Positions 29,426 through 39,340 of a DNA stretch of 39,896 nt are shown piece after piece. The notes beneath the pieces are model-generated. The model worked only from the letters and a program-made list of their open reading frames with translations. It was not told the origin of the DNA and made no database searches. The translations under genes and the position numbers were made by a program. Origin of the DNA: Chlamydiales bacterium (GTDB lineage Bacteria; Chlamydiota; Chlamydiia; Chlamydiales; Rhabdochlamydiaceae); the NCBI GenBank assembly GCA_031281085.1, contig JAITFW010000007.1, positions 1 through 39,896 of the forward strand, written 5' to 3'. Positions within the stretch are counted from its first letter, which is position 1; the number at the start of each line of letters is the position of its first letter.

Positions 29426-30277
29426 ATGACAGAGCATCGTGGTTGGTTAGCTTTAGATATTGATGGAACCCTAACTGATCAAACGCATATTGTGCCAAAG
29501 AAAGTGACTTGTTACTTAAAAGAATTACATACTAAAGGATGGGAGATATTTATTATTACAGGACGTACATTGTCTTTTGCTGCTCTAGCGTTAAACCTCT
29601 TTGATTTTCCTTTTTACTTAGCTGTTCAAAATGGAGCAGATGTTCTTTACCTTCCTAACCGAGAATTAGTCATTCGTCATTATTTAAGCCCAAATATCAT
29701 TCCTGCTTTGGAGTTTTTATATTCTAAATGTGTGGAAGATTTTCTCATTTATGCAGGCTGGGAAAAAGGAGATTTTTGTTATTATCGCCCTCATCTATTT
29801 TCTCAGAAAATCCAAGCACATGTAGATATGATGAAACAGCTTTCTTTAGAGCCCTGGCAAGCTGTTGAGAGCTTTTCTTTTGCTGATCACTTACGTTTCC
29901 CTTTGATTAAATGTTTGGGAGCTAAAAAAGAGATGGTTCTTATATATGAAGGTTTAAAAAACGATAAACATGTATCTATTACTTTCATCCGCGATCCTCT
30001 TGCTGAAGGGATCTATTTAAATTTAATCACACATCCAGAAGCGACGAAAGGAAATGCTTTGAAAAATGTAATGAAGCAAACAGGTAAAGCGGGAAAGATT
30101 ATTGCAGCAGGAGATGATTTAAATGACATAAGTATGCTAGAAAGAGCTGACACCAAAATTGTCATGTGCTCAGCGCCTTTAGAGATGCATGCCTTAGCAG
30201 ATATTGTTGCTAAGCCCTCTTATCAGTATGGAATTGTTGAAGCTTTGCAAAAAGCGCTTAGTGAACTGCACCCGTAG
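29426..30277 (+). CDS. HAD-superfamily (Cof-like) hydrolase
   Basis: [44 protein letters not shown]. Confidence 0.93.
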   Translation: MTEHRGWLALDIDGTLTDQTHIVPKKVTCYLKELHTKGWEIFIITGRTLSFAALALNLFDFPFYLAVQNGADVLYLPNRELVIRHYLSPNIIPALEFLYSKCVEDFLIYAGWEKGDFCYYRPHLFSQKIQAHVDMMKQLSLEPWQAVESFSFADHLRFPLIKCLGAKKEMVLIYEGLKNDKHVSITFIRDPLAEGIYLNLITHPEATKGNALKNVMKQTGKAGKIIAAGDDLNDISMLERADTKIVMCSAPLEMHALADIVAKPSYQYGIVEALQKALSELHP

Positions 30278-31172
30278 GATGCAGTGCTTGACTATCAACA
30301 GCTATTCCCATAACGTGCATTCCGTTGTCCACATAAAGAGTGACACCTGTAATACCAGAGGCTAGAGGAGACAGAAGAAAAGCAGAACTATTGCCTATTT
30401 CTTCTGCGAATAAATCTTTAACTAAAGGGGCATTAGCTTGAGAATAAGCAATCATATCATCGATAAACCCAATAGCTCGGGCAGCTCTGCTAGCTAAAGG
30501 CCCTGCAGAAATTGCATTAACGCGGATTCCCCACTTTCTTCCTGCTTCCCATGCTAGTGTGCGTGTATCGCTCTCAAGAGCTGCTTTAGCAGAACTCATC
30601 CCACCTCCATACCCTGGTACAACACGCTCAGATGCTAAATAGGTTAGGGTTAAAGCTGCGCTATTTGCGCTCATAATGGGTCCAAAATACGCGAGCAAAC
30701 TAATAAAAGAGTAACTAGAAGCGCTCAGAGCTGCTAGATACCCTTTTCTAGATGTCTCTAAAAGAGGCTTTTTCACTTCAGGTGCATTAGCTAAAGCATG
30801 CACTAAAATATCAATGGTACCAAAATCATCTGCTATGCTAGAAGCCACTTCAGAAATGGTATATCCAGAAGCGTCCTGATAGCGTTTATTTAGACGAATT
30901 TCTTCAGGTACATCTTCTGGTTTATCAAAAGAGGCATCTAAAGGATATACTTTTAGATATTGCATAAGGCTCCCATCGGAGAGCGTACGGGAAGCATTAA
31001 ATTTTCCTGCATTCCAAGCAGAGGTGAAAATCTTTAAAAGAGGAGTCCAGGTACCGATGATAATTTCAGCACCTGCTTCGGCAAGTGCTTTAGCAATTGC
31101 CCAGCCAAAGCCTTGGTCATCTCCAATTCCTGCAATAAACGCCTTCTTGCCTTTTAGGTTGATCGGAAGCAT
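30258..31172 (-). CDS. fabI: enoyl-[acyl-carrier-protein] reductase (FabI)
   Basis: [75 protein letters not shown]. Confidence 0.96.
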   Translation of the reverse strand: MLPINLKGKKAFIAGIGDDQGFGWAIAKALAEAGAEIIIGTWTPLLKIFTSAWNAGKFNASRTLSDGSLMQYLKVYPLDASFDKPEDVPEEIRLNKRYQDASGYTISEVASSIADDFGTIDILVHALANAPEVKKPLLETSRKGYLAALSASSYSFISLLAYFGPIMSANSAALTLTYLASERVVPGYGGGMSSAKAALESDTRTLAWEAGRKWGIRVNAISAGPLASRAARAIGFIDDMIAYSQANAPLVKDLFAEEIGNSSAFLLSPLASGITGVTLYVDNGMHVMGIAVDSQALHPTGAVH

Positions 31173-31216
31173 AAGGAAGTTCCTTTTACGGTTAATTTTT
31201 TAACTAACATAAAAAA

Positions 31217-31245
31217 AGTGTAACAAAGCAAGAAAAATTACTCAA
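31217..31245 (-). promoter_or_regulatory. sigma70-like promoter upstream of fabI
   Basis: Minus strand TTGAGT-N17-TACACT. Confidence 0.5.
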
Positions 31246-31478
31246 TCTTTTAAAGAGGAAAAATTGTTCAAAATGCTATAAGAAGAGGGTTTTAGCTTTT
31301 AAAAACATTTGTAAATATATTTTTCAATGAAGGAGGTAATTTAGTAGACTTAATCATTTTTTATTAAATTTTAATTTAAAACAGTCTTTAGTTTCAATAT
31401 TTTTTTGTTTATATTAATTGATATAACTGTTAAGTTGTTATTGTAGTTTTTCTTTAAAAGAATAATTTAAGGATTTTT

Positions 31479-32468
31479 ATGAGTATCATTCTTCCTTCTT
31501 GTATTTCTACTTCTTGGGAGTATACCAAGTCCACAAGGCCTTATCAGGCATTTGAATCTTTAGCAAATAAGGTTATGAATGTTGTATATCCTGAAAATGC
31601 ATACACGAAACGCAGAAGCTTTACATTCATTCCGAGTTTTATCGTTCATGCTTTAGGATATCTAACATATTGTTCAGAATGTCCCTCTTATCAAACGCTA
31701 AAAGTCACAGAATCAGATCCTAATCTTAAAGCTCTAGTCAAAGACGTTCATGAAGTTTTTGATACATTACTCGTAAAAGTAAAAGAACAATGTCCTTCGG
31801 CAAGAGATCTGTCATGGGAAGTGCGTGTAAAGAAAGAGAGCACGGTGAATGCTTTTTGTTGTCCTGGAGGAAAGATAGTGATTACGACAGGCATTCTTAA
31901 AATGATGGAAGGTAAAAAAACAAAGCACATCCAACGAAAAGATCTCATTGCTGCTGTGTTAGGCCATGAAATTACACATGCTATAGCAGAACATGGTGCC
32001 AGGAGCATGCAAATCTCTATCCTTTCCAATGCGATTGTACAATATGCTTCTTATGGGCTCTCTTTTTTATTTGTTCCTAAACCAAAAATAGATGAAAACC
32101 TAAAAGGAGATGAGAAGAAAAAATCGGAAGAGGCAGCTGCTAAAAAGCTCGCAAAGCATAGAGTTCGTTTTTGCAAAGACGTGGCGAGCATCTGTTCCAT
32201 CCCTCTCTTTTTTCTACGAACAGGTTATAGTCAGTCCCATGAATTTGAAGCAGATGAGTTTGGAATACAAATGGCTCATGAAGCTGGCTATAATATAGAT
32301 GCTTCTGTAAGCCTGCAGGAAATGTTTTTAGAGATGAAGGGGCAAGGGAAAGATCGGGGGGAAAAGTGGTTTCGAAAAGTTAAAGATGCCCTATCTTCAC
32401 ATCCACCTTCTCAGGAGCGATTACAGAAAAATCGGGAAACGATCCATAGACTCAGAGGTTTAACTTAA
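31479..32468 (+). CDS. M48-family zinc metalloprotease
   Basis: NAFCCPGGKIVITTGIL, AAVLGHEITHAIAEHGAR (HExxH), FEADEFGIQMAHEAGYN, HPPSQERLQ. Confidence 0.9.
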   Translation: MSIILPSCISTSWEYTKSTRPYQAFESLANKVMNVVYPENAYTKRRSFTFIPSFIVHALGYLTYCSECPSYQTLKVTESDPNLKALVKDVHEVFDTLLVKVKEQCPSARDLSWEVRVKKESTVNAFCCPGGKIVITTGILKMMEGKKTKHIQRKDLIAAVLGHEITHAIAEHGARSMQISILSNAIVQYASYGLSFLFVPKPKIDENLKGDEKKKSEEAAAKKLAKHRVRFCKDVASICSIPLFFLRTGYSQSHEFEADEFGIQMAHEAGYNIDASVSLQEMFLEMKGQGKDRGEKWFRKVKDALSSHPPSQERLQKNRETIHRLRGLT

Positions 32469-32496
32469 AAACTCTTAAGGCTTAAGGATCCTTCTT

Positions 32497-32673
32497 TTAA
32501 GATTTTTTTGTCTTTTTAGGACGCATCATAAGCCTTTTCCATCCTTCAGCTGTTAGAATTTTCTCAGGTGTTTTTTTGACGTTTTCTTTAAGGAGCTGTT
32601 TTTTTTTAGGAATAGCAGCAGACGGTTTTTTTTTGATTAAGGGCTTTTTGCGTCTAAATAAATTGCGGATCAT
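32497..32673 (-). CDS. 58-aa lysine/arginine-rich protein, not in the supplied ORF track
   Basis: Reverse-strand translation MIRNLFRRKKPLIKKKPSAAIPKKKQLLKENVKKTPEKILTAEGWKRLMMRPKKTKKS*; AAGAGG Shine-Dalgarno before ATG and promoter TTGACA-N17-TACACT upstream. Confidence 0.7.
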   Translation of the reverse strand: MIRNLFRRKKPLIKKKPSAAIPKKKQLLKENVKKTPEKILTAEGWKRLMMRPKKTKKS

Positions 32674-32715
32674 AAATCAACCTCTTTTTTAGAAGATCAA
32701 AGGCCCCTTAAAATG

Positions 32716-32744
32716 AGTGTATCTTGATTTCCAAGGTTTGTCAA
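32716..32744 (-). promoter_or_regulatory. near-consensus sigma70-type promoter for the 58-aa basic ORF
   Basis: Minus strand TTGACA (32744-32739), 17-nt spacer, TACACT (32721-32716). Confidence 0.65.
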
Positions 32745-32946
32745 ATAAAAAATTTACACCCTTGATTTTTAGAGAGATATGGGTTAAAAACTGGCAATTA
32801 GTATAGCAGCTAACTATGATGGGTATAAATCTTAAAGATGCATGGGTATCGAATGGTTTTGCCCAAAGGCTGTTTTCTATCATAACTATAACTCATAGCT
32901 TGCATCTAACAAATGTAAAAAAAGCGATCTATCACTGGGATAACAG

Positions 32947-33951
32947 ATGAAGTTCAATCGGGCAACTGCCTTTGAGAAACACTTGTTGGAAGTGAAAAAA
33001 GAACATTTAGCGCCTGTGTACGTATTAGCTATTCCAGACGCTTATGAGAGAAAATGCATGGCAGAACAAGTAGCTGCTCGAATTGGTGTTTTTTATCCCG
33101 ATAGCACATTTACTGTGAAAGAAGGTATATCCATCATGCATTTACTCGATGAGCTTAATACCCTTTCCCTTTTTGAGAAAAGCCGTATTATTTTTTACGA
33201 CTCTATCCAATCGATGAAGAAAGAAGACTTAAACAGTTTAACGCGTTACTTTGCAAATCCTGCAAGCTCTACTTATTTATTACTAGGGATCTCTCAGGCA
33301 AAGGTGGCACAGGAAATATATATGGAAGGGAAAAAGCATCTTATTTCCTGTGACTTTACAGAAGAAAAACCCTGGGATCGTAAAGAGAGACTAAAAAATT
33401 ATCTAAGGCAATTTGTGGCCTCTCGGAAAAAAAGATGTTCTTTGTCCCTAATAGAGCAATTGTTGGAAAAAAGAGGAATGGATCTTGCTATTTTAAAGCA
33501 GGACCTTGAAAAGGTGATCACCTTTGTAGGAAAACGCTTAAACATCGAAGAGCTGGATTTAGCCGCTATTTGTACGGATCAAAAATTGGCAAATGCATGG
33601 CAACTCTCTGATGGGATTCTATTTTCTAAGCAAAAAATCTCGCTTGACTCTGAAATAGATATCTCATGTTTGCTCTCTTTCATCGGACAGATGCGTCTTC
33701 AATTACAACATAGCTTAGAAATACGCACTTTATTGCAAAAAGAAATACCTCATGCAGAGATTTGCTTGAAATTTCCTGCGATAAAAAAAAATCAACTGGA
33801 AAAGTTATTTGCTTTTACGCAAGAAAAAGAGGAAAAATGGCTTATACAAGCTTTACATCATCTCTTTCAAATAGAGATGCTAGCAAAAAATGGTGTTACT
33901 ACTCCTGCTGTTTTATTGCATATGTTAAACTGTCAATTATCTACTCTTTAA
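32947..33951 (+). CDS. holA: DNA polymerase III delta subunit
   Basis: PVYVLAIPDAYERKCMAEQVAARI, LSLFEKSRIIFYDSIQSMKKEDLNSL, LLEKRGMDLAILKQDLEKVITFVG, LLSFIGQMRLQL. Confidence 0.85.
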   Translation: MKFNRATAFEKHLLEVKKEHLAPVYVLAIPDAYERKCMAEQVAARIGVFYPDSTFTVKEGISIMHLLDELNTLSLFEKSRIIFYDSIQSMKKEDLNSLTRYFANPASSTYLLLGISQAKVAQEIYMEGKKHLISCDFTEEKPWDRKERLKNYLRQFVASRKKRCSLSLIEQLLEKRGMDLAILKQDLEKVITFVGKRLNIEELDLAAICTDQKLANAWQLSDGILFSKQKISLDSEIDISCLLSFIGQMRLQLQHSLEIRTLLQKEIPHAEICLKFPAIKKNQLEKLFAFTQEKEEKWLIQALHHLFQIEMLAKNGVTTPAVLLHMLNCQLSTL

Positions 33952-33955
33952 AATT

Positions 33956-34669
33956 ATGTCTATTTTATATCTTTTGCCTAATTTACTAGACCATACTCAA
34001 GACCACCATGCTTTTTTCCCGAATTCAGTTGACATCATTGTACCAAGTCTTGGAGGACTTATTGCAGAAACAGAAAAAGAAGCAAGGCAGTATTTAAAAC
34101 GATTTTTGTTTCCAGAGCCTAAAACTTTTCGCGATATTCCTATCTTACTTTTAAACGAACACACTACAATTTTGCAGAAAGAAGAGCTTGTTCAAATCAT
34201 TGTAAAAAGTCAGACCCCTTGGGGACTTATTTCAGATTGTGGGCTTGCTTGTCTTGCGGACCCTGGTGCAGATATAGTCCTGCTAGCAAAGAAAAGAGGA
34301 GTACAAATACAGGCATGTATTGGTCCTTCAAGCATCATTCTAGCCCTAATGTTATCTGGGCTTGGAGGGCAGAAATTTATTTTCCATGGGTATCTCCCAA
34401 GAGAAGAAGAGTTGCTTATAGAAAAGCTAAAGCAGATGGGTAAGAACTCTCAAAAAGAGTATACCCATCTGTTTATAGAAACTCCTTATCGCAATCAAAA
34501 ACTCTTTAAGCAACTGTGCGCGACGCTTTCTCCTCAAAGCTGGCTGTCAATTGCTTGTGGGCTTACTTCTGATCGAGAATGGGTGAAAACAAATAGAATT
34601 GCTCAATGGAAGAGAGATCAGCCTTTATTGGATAAGCTTCCATCTGTCTTTGTTGTAAGAAATGATTAA
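33956..34669 (+). CDS. RsmI-like tetrapyrrole-methylase-fold SAM-dependent methyltransferase
   Basis: WGLISDCGLACLADPGADIVLLAKKRGVQIQACIGPSSIILALMLSGLGGQKFIFHGYLPRE, FIETPYRNQKLF. Confidence 0.85.
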   Translation: MSILYLLPNLLDHTQDHHAFFPNSVDIIVPSLGGLIAETEKEARQYLKRFLFPEPKTFRDIPILLLNEHTTILQKEELVQIIVKSQTPWGLISDCGLACLADPGADIVLLAKKRGVQIQACIGPSSIILALMLSGLGGQKFIFHGYLPREEELLIEKLKQMGKNSQKEYTHLFIETPYRNQKLFKQLCATLSPQSWLSIACGLTSDREWVKTNRIAQWKRDQPLLDKLPSVFVVRND

Positions 34670-34815
34670 TCCACTCGATGAGCAAGTTTTTTATTCAAGA
34701 CAAAGCAAAGCTATATTTCTTTACTAGAAAAACGGTGGAGAAATCTTTAAGAAAGAAAGTCAAAAGCTGTTGAAATTTAACAGAGATTAAGTTTCACATC
34801 AGAAAGAAGCATATA

Positions 34816-34850
34816 CTTGAAAAATTTAGAATTAAGAATTTACAATCGGA
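34816..34850. mobile_element. IS630-family terminal scar, inverted relative to the copy at 9921-9951
   Basis: gaaaaatttagaattaagaattt (34819-34841) is the exact reverse complement of aaattcttaattctaaatttttc (9926-9948), with weaker similarity on both sides. Confidence 0.65.
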
Positions 34851-34855
34851 TAGGT

Positions 34856-35602
34856 TCATCTCGGTTTTTGCTGAGATTCTCGTAATTTCAAATATTTATA
34901 AAAAGCAGTTTGTCCATTATAGACTGAGATAATAAAGCCTTCTACTCCTTGCTTTATGCCTTTTTTTAAAAAGTAACTTTTAAAAAAAGCAAAGGAGCCG
35001 TGGAAAATGGCTTGGGCTAAAGATACTGGCTTAGAGTCTTTTTTCTGAGCAGCGAAAAGATCTGAATAGATTTGCATTTTTTTTAGAAAATCATGGATGT
35101 TTCGATAAGGTATGTGAAAGAGAGGATGAGAGAAGGGCAGGATTTGCATCTTTTGAGAAGAGACTTTTTCATGAACCATAGAATGGGTAAATTGGGTTTT
35201 TTTTCTGTGGTACAAGCGAACGATCAGATCTGGATACCAGCCACTACAGCTTTTGATCCATTTGTCATTAAAGAAATTATGCCGATCTATTTGATAAACA
35301 AAATTGGGATTTAAAGAGGTGTTTAGAATTTCTTGAGATAGCTTAGAAGAGAGGACTTCATCGCTATCTAAAGCTAGAACCCAATCATAGGCAGCTAATT
35401 TGGCGGCTTGGTTTCGGGTAGGACCAAACCCAATAAACTCAGATTGTATTATTTTGACATTAGAAAATTGTTTAGCTATATCTAATGTTGCATCAGTTGA
35501 ACCTGTGTCATAGACTAATACTTCGGGGAAGCCTTGTACAGAGGAAAGTGTATCTTTTAAGGTTTCTTGAGAATTTTTTGTAAGAACAATGACTGTAATC
35601 AT
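34856..35602 (-). CDS. glycosyltransferase family 2 (WaaE/KdtX-like)
   Basis: MITVIVLTKNSQETLKDTLSSVQGFPEVLVYDTGSTDATLDIAKQF, GPTRNQAAKLAAYDWVLALDSDEVLS. The track ORF begins at 35662; start at MITVIV preferred. Confidence 0.88.
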   Translation of the reverse strand: MITVIVLTKNSQETLKDTLSSVQGFPEVLVYDTGSTDATLDIAKQFSNVKIIQSEFIGFGPTRNQAAKLAAYDWVLALDSDEVLSSKLSQEILNTSLNPNFVYQIDRHNFFNDKWIKSCSGWYPDLIVRLYHRKKTQFTHSMVHEKVSSQKMQILPFSHPLFHIPYRNIHDFLKKMQIYSDLFAAQKKDSKPVSLAQAIFHGSFAFFKSYFLKKGIKQGVEGFIISVYNGQTAFYKYLKLRESQQKPR

Positions 35603-35687
35603 ATCAAAATTACTAGATTTAAGCATTGCGCTTATGTTACCGTTTTTCTCTTGTGAAAGCAAATTTTAAACAGAAAAGGTTTTTAGC

Positions 35688-36704
35688 ATGTCTATAAAAA
35701 ACGCATATACTTTTGATGATGTAGCTCTTGTTCCGCAATTCAATAATGTTCCTTCTCGCACAGAACCTTCTTTAGAGACCTGGCTCACTAAAAAACTTAA
35801 GATGTCACAACCTATCCTATGTTCCAACATGGACACGACAATAGGAGAAAATCTAGCTCCTATTTTACTAAAAGAAGGGTCTATACCTATTTTTCATCGC
35901 TTTGCCAGCTTTGAAGTACAAAAAGAATGGGTCGAAAAATATACAGATCAAATATTTATCTCTTGTGGAATTCAAAATATAGACCAAACAAGACAATTGC
36001 TTGATTTAGGAGCATCTGGTGTATGTATTGATGTAGCACATGGTCACTCAGATAGAATGTTCTATTTTATTCGAGAGCTTAAACGTTCTCATCCAGATAA
36101 AGAAGTCATAGCAGGAAATGTGTGTACTGCTATGGCGTATCACGATCTGGTGAACGCAGGTGCTGATGCGGTAAAAGTAGGTGTTGGTCCAGGAGCTGCT
36201 TGCACAACTCGTATGGTAACCGGTTTTGGAGTGCCTCAATTTACAGCGATTTACGATTGTGCAAAAATAGCGGAAAAGCTTCGTGTTCCTTTAATCGCAG
36301 ATGGAGGAATTCGCAATAGTCGGGATTTGGTCCTTGCTTTAGCAGCAGGAGCTAGTACTGTTATGATTGGAAAACTATTTGCCATGACAGAAGAGAGCGC
36401 AGCTCCTAAACGTAACTCGAAAAATGGAAGAGAGGCTAAATTTAGAGGACAGGCCAGCGCAGATTTTCAAACAGATTTTTATGGGGGATTAAAGGATAAA
36501 ACGGTTGCTGAAGGGATCGATTTTTGGGGCCCTGTTAGCAGATCGGCTAAAGAGCTAATAAGCTCTCTTTTGGGAGGCTTACGTAGCGGATTAACCTATG
36601 GAGGAGCTCGTAATATTAAAGAACTGCAGCGTAAGGCAGAATTCGTGGTGGTCACAGCTAATTATCTAGGAGAGAGTTGTCCTAGACCCATCTGTTTTTC
36701 TTGA
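35688..36704 (+). CDS. IMP dehydrogenase/GMP reductase family protein lacking CBS domains
   Basis: [77 protein letters not shown]; only 338 aa. Confidence 0.9.
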   Translation: MSIKNAYTFDDVALVPQFNNVPSRTEPSLETWLTKKLKMSQPILCSNMDTTIGENLAPILLKEGSIPIFHRFASFEVQKEWVEKYTDQIFISCGIQNIDQTRQLLDLGASGVCIDVAHGHSDRMFYFIRELKRSHPDKEVIAGNVCTAMAYHDLVNAGADAVKVGVGPGAACTTRMVTGFGVPQFTAIYDCAKIAEKLRVPLIADGGIRNSRDLVLALAAGASTVMIGKLFAMTEESAAPKRNSKNGREAKFRGQASADFQTDFYGGLKDKTVAEGIDFWGPVSRSAKELISSLLGGLRSGLTYGGARNIKELQRKAEFVVVTANYLGESCPRPICFS

Positions 36705-36813
36705 AAAGATTTTTTTAAGAATGAAGTTTTTTTACAGATAAAAAGCTTCTACGCTTTAAATCATTACCTGGTATTATCTTAAGTGCTTTAAAACTTAAGA
36801 CATTTCGAAACAT

Positions 36814-38082
36814 ATGCAATTAAAACAAGAGTTTCATCGATTTTCTAAAACAGAGCGCTTATTCATTATGGGTGCCATGCTCTGTGGATTTTTTATTTTA
36901 GCGGATTATTCCATTATTTATCCTGTAAGTAATTCTTTATTTATTTCTACTTATGGAACCTGTTTTTTTCCGTATGCCTGGCTAGTATCTATTCCTTTAA
37001 ATTTATTGCTTGTTGGATTGTATAATAAATATTTACCTAAACTTGGGTGTCTAAAAACCTATTTGATACTAGCAAGCAGCATTGTTATTATAAATAGTTC
37101 TTGTGCTTTCCTCATTAAGGAATCTTCTTTTTTATCTTTTTTTCTCTATGTATGGAAAGATGTTTACGTCATGTTGATGTTTCAACAGCTATGGTCTGTC
37201 ATCCATTCAACCATATTATTAAAACACGCTAAGTACCTTTATGGGATTTTTTTTGGCGTAGGAGGGATAGGATCGCTATCTGGCAGTTTGCTGCCGGGTT
37301 TTTTTGCAGTAAAAGTAGGCTCTGAATCTTTACTATATATGACGCTGCCGCTTTATTTATGTTTAACAGCCGCGTATACACTCACCTTAAAAAAGAGCAA
37401 TGCAGGGATGAAACCTCTTCCATTGGAAGAGAAAAAAGATATTAAGGATGCCTTAATGCATGGAGTTCGGATCATTCTGAATTCTAGAGTATTGGTTTTC
37501 ATTGCTTTAAGCGTTCTTTTTATGCAATTTAACGCTACTCTAATCGACTATCAATTTAATACTTTTTTAGAAAAAACAATCCTTGGAAAAGACTTAAGAA
37601 CAGAATATACCGGTCGAATGCAAGCTGTTGGTTTAAGCTTTACGGTATTTATGCAGTTTTTTGGAACCTATTTGCTTGTGCAAAGAGTTGGCGTAAAACG
37701 CTTGCACATCGCACTTCCCTTTATTTTATGCGTTATGAGTGTTCTCTGCTTTCTTTTTCCCAGTTTTGGGATAGTGACTTTTACAGTGATCCTCTTGAGG
37801 TCTTATAACTCCTCTTTATTTAGCATTATCAAGGAGATGCTCTATATTTCTTTAAATCCCGACCAAAAGTTTCGAGCAAAAGCTTTTATCGATGTATTTC
37901 TCTTCCGCTTTGCCAAAGTATTTGCATCTTTGATCATTTTAAGTCTGCAGTTTGTTCTAACTACCTTACTATTGCCTGTTCTCAATTGGATGAGTATTAG
38001 CGTCTGTGTGGCCTGGATAGTCTTTGCAGTATATTTATTCAAAAAAATGACTCCTTCTTTAGAAGTAGGGGAAAATGCTTAA
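36814..38082 (+). CDS. distant nucleotide transporter (NTT/TLC)-like membrane protein, copy 1
   Basis: About 12 hydrophobic segments; LFSIIKEMLYISLNPDQKFRAKAFIDVFLFRFAK resembles the NTT signature (STKEMxYIPLDxExKxKGKAAIDVxxxRFGK). Confidence 0.65.
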   Translation: MQLKQEFHRFSKTERLFIMGAMLCGFFILADYSIIYPVSNSLFISTYGTCFFPYAWLVSIPLNLLLVGLYNKYLPKLGCLKTYLILASSIVIINSSCAFLIKESSFLSFFLYVWKDVYVMLMFQQLWSVIHSTILLKHAKYLYGIFFGVGGIGSLSGSLLPGFFAVKVGSESLLYMTLPLYLCLTAAYTLTLKKSNAGMKPLPLEEKKDIKDALMHGVRIILNSRVLVFIALSVLFMQFNATLIDYQFNTFLEKTILGKDLRTEYTGRMQAVGLSFTVFMQFFGTYLLVQRVGVKRLHIALPFILCVMSVLCFLFPSFGIVTFTVILLRSYNSSLFSIIKEMLYISLNPDQKFRAKAFIDVFLFRFAKVFASLIILSLQFVLTTLLLPVLNWMSISVCVAWIVFAVYLFKKMTPSLEVGENA

Positions 38083-39340
38083 GCTATTTAGACAAAATCC
38101 GTTTTCTATAACAGAACATCTTTTTATGATAGGCGCCATGTTATGTGGGTTTTTTATTTCAGCAGATTATTCTATCATTCGACCTGTAAGTAATTCTTTG
38201 TTTATCACAAAATATGGAACGCAATTTTTCCCTTATGCTTGGATGATATCCATTCCTTTAAATCTACTCCTTGTTGGGATCTATAATAAATATTTACCCA
38301 AATTTGGTTGTTTAAAAACCTATTTGATACTAGCAAGTAGCATTGTAGTTATAAATTGCAGCTGTGCTCTGTTGATAAAGCAATTTTCTTTTCTCATCTT
38401 TTTTCTCTATATTTGGAAAGAGATTTACATCATGTTGATGTTTCAGCAATTGTGGTCTATTATTCACTCAACAATATCTTTAAAGCACGCTAAGTACCTT
38501 TATGGGATTTTTTTAGGAGCAGGGGGAGTAGGTTCTTTACTAGGTAGTTTACTACCGGGGTTTTTTGCAGTAAAAGTGGGCTCTGAGTCTTTGTTATATA
38601 TGACATTGCCTCTTTATTTATGTTTAACAGCTGCTTTTATACTTATCTTAAAACAGAGCAATGAAGGCCATTTTTTACAACTAGAAGAGAAAATAAGGGC
38701 TAAAGAAGCGCTTTTACATGGCGTTATATTAATTGTAAATTCTAGGACGTTGGCTTTTATTGCTTTCAGTGTTCTTTTTATGCAGCTTAGCGCTACTTTA
38801 GTCGACTATCAATTTAGTACATATCTAGAACAGACAATTTTTGGTAAAGATTTAAGAACCCAATATATAGGAAGAGTATTAGGTATTGGTCTTGGCATTT
38901 CCGTCTGTATGCAGTTTTTCGGTACCTACTTTCTTATTCAAATGATGGGAGTAAAACGTTTGCACATGGGATTCCCTATGCTTTTAGGCTTGATGAACAT
39001 GCTTTCTTTTCTTTTTCCAGGTTTTGCTATAACTACGCTTGTTTTTATCCTTTTAAAAGCTTGCGATTTTTCTTTATTTACCATCATTAAGGAAACGCTC
39101 TATATTCCTTTGAGCTCTGATGAAAAATTTCGAGCAAAAGCCTTTATCGACGTGTTTCTCTATCGTTTTGCTAAAGTATTTGCTTCTTTGATTATCTTAG
39201 GTCTGCAAGTTATTTTGACTAGGTATTTATTACCTGTTCTTCATTCCATTAGCATTTGCGTTTTTATCAGTTGGATAGCTGTAGCTATATATCTATTCAA
39301 AAAAATAGACTCTTCAGAATTAAAAGATAAAAATGCTTAA
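38075..39340 (+). CDS. distant nucleotide transporter (NTT/TLC)-like membrane protein, copy 2 (tandem paralogue)
   Basis: Closely similar to copy 1 along its whole length (e.g. LRTQYIGR, FTIIKETLYIPLSSDEKFRAKAFIDVFLYRFAKVFASLIIL); starts in an overlap with the end of copy 1. Confidence 0.65.
   Translation: MLKLFRQNPFSITEHLFMIGAMLCGFFISADYSIIRPVSNSLFITKYGTQFFPYAWMISIPLNLLLVGIYNKYLPKFGCLKTYLILASSIVVINCSCALLIKQFSFLIFFLYIWKEIYIMLMFQQLWSIIHSTISLKHAKYLYGIFLGAGGVGSLLGSLLPGFFAVKVGSESLLYMTLPLYLCLTAAFILILKQSNEGHFLQLEEKIRAKEALLHGVILIVNSRTLAFIAFSVLFMQLSATLVDYQFSTYLEQTIFGKDLRTQYIGRVLGIGLGISVCMQFFGTYFLIQMMGVKRLHMGFPMLLGLMNMLSFLFPGFAITTLVFILLKACDFSLFTIIKETLYIPLSSDEKFRAKAFIDVFLYRFAKVFASLIILGLQVILTRYLLPVLHSISICVFISWIAVAIYLFKKIDSSELKDKNA

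Noticed and set aside
31180-31200. gttaattttttaac inverted repeat between the fabI promoter and start codon as a possible operator
   Set aside because: Only 5-bp AT-rich arms, expected by chance in this composition.
31173-31478. AT-rich 300-bp intergenic region screened for tRNA or small RNA
   Set aside because: No tRNA-like cloverleaf, no GC-rich structured element; only promoter-like motifs were visible.
32470-32510. Possible bidirectional terminator between the M48 protease gene and the 58-aa ORF (aaggatcctt palindrome and T-run)
   Set aside because: Stem pairing is imperfect and several alternative foldings exist; not convincing without folding energy or 3'-end data.
32689-32883. 64-aa minus-strand ORF
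   Set aside because: No recognisable features; it overlaps the better-supported promoter region of the 58-aa basic ORF, so coding is unlikely.
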